From Roseovarius pelagicus (lineage in GTDB: Bacteria > Pseudomonadota > Alphaproteobacteria > Rhodobacterales > Rhodobacteraceae), in assembly GCF_025639885.1 (NCBI RefSeq), contig NZ_CP106738.1, forward strand, positions 3,658,001 through 3,722,000: a stretch of 64,000 nt of DNA. The letters are read 5' to 3'. Every line of letters begins with the position of its first letter. Position 1 is the stretch's first letter. Of this stretch, positions 62,572 to 64,000 are shown piece by piece. The notes beneath the pieces are model-generated. The model saw nothing but the letters and a program-made list of their open reading frames with translations. It searched no databases and was not told where the DNA came from. A program made the position numbers and the translations under genes.

Positions 62572-62824
62572 GGGATTCTAAGTCAAAGGCTACGCGGCAG
62601 TGGGACGACTTGGCAAGAGGGCAGAGGTGGCAGGCATTGTTACAGGCAACGTGTTTCCGGTCGTGAAAGGAAATGTTGCAACCCCCTATGTTTATGCGGC
62701 TTTTTCTCTTGACGTTCGGTCATCTTATTGGATTTCAGGCAAGTCCTTCTTGCCCGGTGCGAGAATGTTGGATGTGGGCAATCCGACGCTGGCACGCGCG
62801 CCAGCACTGCCATAGACTGACAGC

Positions 62825-64000
62825 ATGAACAAAGCACCGCGATTCATCCATCTGAGAGTTCACACCGAATATTCGCTGCTCGAAGGCGCGGTACGGCTAA
62901 AGAAGTTGCCGGATATGTGCGTGGATGCCGGGCTGCCCGCAGTGGCGGTGACTGATACCAACAACATGTTCGCAGCGTTGGAGTTCGCCGTAGGGGCACA
63001 GGCGGCGGGCATTCAGCCGATCATGGGGTGTCAGGTGGATCTGGCCTATGTCGCTGTCATCCCCGGCGAGCGCGCCAAAGCCCCCGCGCCGATCGTTTTG
63101 TTGGCTCAGAACGAGATCGGGTATGAAAACCTGATGAAGCTCAATTCATGTCTTTACCTGCGCGGCGACGGGGAACTGCCCCATGTCACCCCCGAGGAAT
63201 TGGCACAGCATTCGGATGGGATCATTTGTCTTACGGGCGGATCGGATGGTCCGGTTGGCAGGCTGTTGCAGGCAGGCCAGCGTCCGGCTGCCGAGACGTT
63301 GATGGGGCAATTCGCGGCCGCGTTTGCGGATCGGCTCTATGTCGAGTTGCAACGCCATCCGGGCGAGGGAGGTGCGCCGGAAGCGGAACGCCTGACCGAG
63401 CGGGGCCATATCGAGATGGCATATGCGATGGGCCTGCCGCTGGTGGCGACCAACGACGTCTATTTCCCCAAGGCCAAGATGTACGAGGCGCATGATGCAA
63501 TGCTCTGTATTGCGGAAGGCACATATGTAGACCAATCGGCCCCACGCCGTCGCCTGACTGCTCAGCATTACTTCAAAACACCACAGGAGATGGCGGCACT
63601 TTTCTCGGATTTGCCTGAGGCACTGGAGAACACCGTCGAAATCGCACAGCGTTGCGCCTTTGGTGCGTATCGGCGCGATCCGATCCTGCCAAAGTTTGCC
63701 GATAACGAGGTCGAAGAATTGCGTCGGCAATCCAAAGAGGGACTCGCCGAACGGCTAAAGGTGATCCCTCATGCCACAACCGTGGAAGAGTATGACAAAC
63801 GGCTCGAATTCGAACTGGGCATCATCGAGAAGATGGGCTTTCCGGGGTATTTTCTTATCGTGGCCGATTTTATCAAATGGGCCAAAGACCGTGATATCCC
63901 CGTGGGACCGGGGCGCGGGTCGGGGGCGGGATCGCTGGTCGCCTATGCGCTGACGATTACCGACCTTGATCCGCTGCGCTACAGTTTGCTGTTCGAGAGG
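62825..64000 (+). CDS. dnaE: DNA polymerase III alpha subunit, 5' part, runs off window
   Basis: The first 392 codons of a C-family replicative polymerase. The PHP domain starts [18 protein letters not shown] and continues [15 protein letters not shown] and [12 protein letters not shown]. The visible end reaches the polymerase core at [19 protein letters not shown], the palm-entry motif. The sequence is clearly different from DnaE2 at 34803 and fits housekeeping DnaE1. The frame is open to the last base. The start ATG 62825 has only a weak ribosome site (GACTGACAGC). Confidence 0.93.
   Translation, partial: MNKAPRFIHLRVHTEYSLLEGAVRLKKLPDMCVDAGLPAVAVTDTNNMFAALEFAVGAQAAGIQPIMGCQVDLAYVAVIPGERAKAPAPIVLLAQNEIGYENLMKLNSCLYLRGDGELPHVTPEELAQHSDGIICLTGGSDGPVGRLLQAGQRPAAETLMGQFAAAFADRLYVELQRHPGEGGAPEAERLTERGHIEMAYAMGLPLVATNDVYFPKAKMYEAHDAMLCIAEGTYVDQSAPRRRLTAQHYFKTPQEMAALFSDLPEALENTVEIAQRCAFGAYRRDPILPKFADNEVEELRRQSKEGLAERLKVIPHATTVEEYDKRLEFELGIIEKMGFPGYFLIVADFIKWAKDRDIPVGPGRGSGAGSLVAYALTITDLDPLRYSLLFER

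Noticed and set aside
1..64000. CRISPR array, tRNA, rRNA, riboswitch, replication origin
   Set aside because: No spaced direct repeats, no complete cloverleaf, and no known leader motif were found on reading both strands.

Overview
The window looks like a chromosome segment of an alphaproteobacterium of the Roseobacter group (Rhodobacterales). Pointers are the GC-rich coding style, the many TTT, TRAP and ABC uptake systems for organic acids, an imuA-imuB-dnaE2 mutagenesis cassette, and a 77-residue protein that I recognise as the hexameric tyrosine-coordinated haem protein known from Silicibacter (Ruegeria) pomeroyi. No tRNA, rRNA or CRISPR array was seen.

Layout. 1-5000 is a graveyard of mobile DNA: an IS21-type element (istA and the start of istB) sitting in an IS630 transposase remnant, a decayed IS3 element joined to an istB with a ruined Walker B motif, a nonsense-riddled P4-type primase/helicase pseudogene, and another IS3 fragment. 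5075-13512 is a LacI-controlled operon: tripartite tricarboxylate transporter (TTT), ketopantoate-reductase-like dehydrogenase, D-tartrate-dehydratase-like enolase-superfamily enzyme, and a second LeuC/LeuD-type dehydratase. A perfect 16-bp palindrome marks the operator. 13513-14800 carries prophage scars (ParB-terminase fusion, serine recombinase start). 14810-17067 is a PrpD-family gene overlapping a LysR gene. 17233-25281 is hyuA-hyuB, an enolase-superfamily enzyme and a TRAP transporter.

25282-26450 is a non-coding gap with an IS6 scrap. 26451-34426 holds a dipeptide-type ABC transporter with gamma-glutamyltransferase at the operon end and a divergent LysR regulator. 34600-34782 is another IS6 scrap. 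34803-40088 is imuA-imuB-dnaE2 (SOS translesion synthesis). 40728-42483 is a compact three-gene haem-protein cluster: the tyrosine-haem protein, a histidine-rich exported protein, and a divergent MarR regulator with a four-cysteine tail. Its two divergent promoters appear to share one palindromic -35 box. 42575-50668 holds a serine hydrolase, a polyamine-type ABC transporter, a LuxR regulator and an amidohydrolase. A common palindrome occurs on both sides of luxR.

50689-53017 are single metabolic genes (DUF938 methyltransferase, glyoxalase-fold protein, fatty acid desaturase). 53268-62505 is a purine module: xdhA-xdhB-xdhC followed by a BMP-family nucleoside-type ABC transporter. 62825 to the right edge is the start of dnaE, the replicative polymerase.

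Most of the window is catabolic: imported organic acids, hydantoin-like compounds, gamma-glutamyl peptides, amides and purines each have a transporter, enzymes and often a local regulator. The candidate least explained by known biology is the 40.7-42.5 kb haem-protein/MarR cluster. The LacI-TTT-TarD-LeuCD operon and the LuxR-pot-hydrolase regulon are next.
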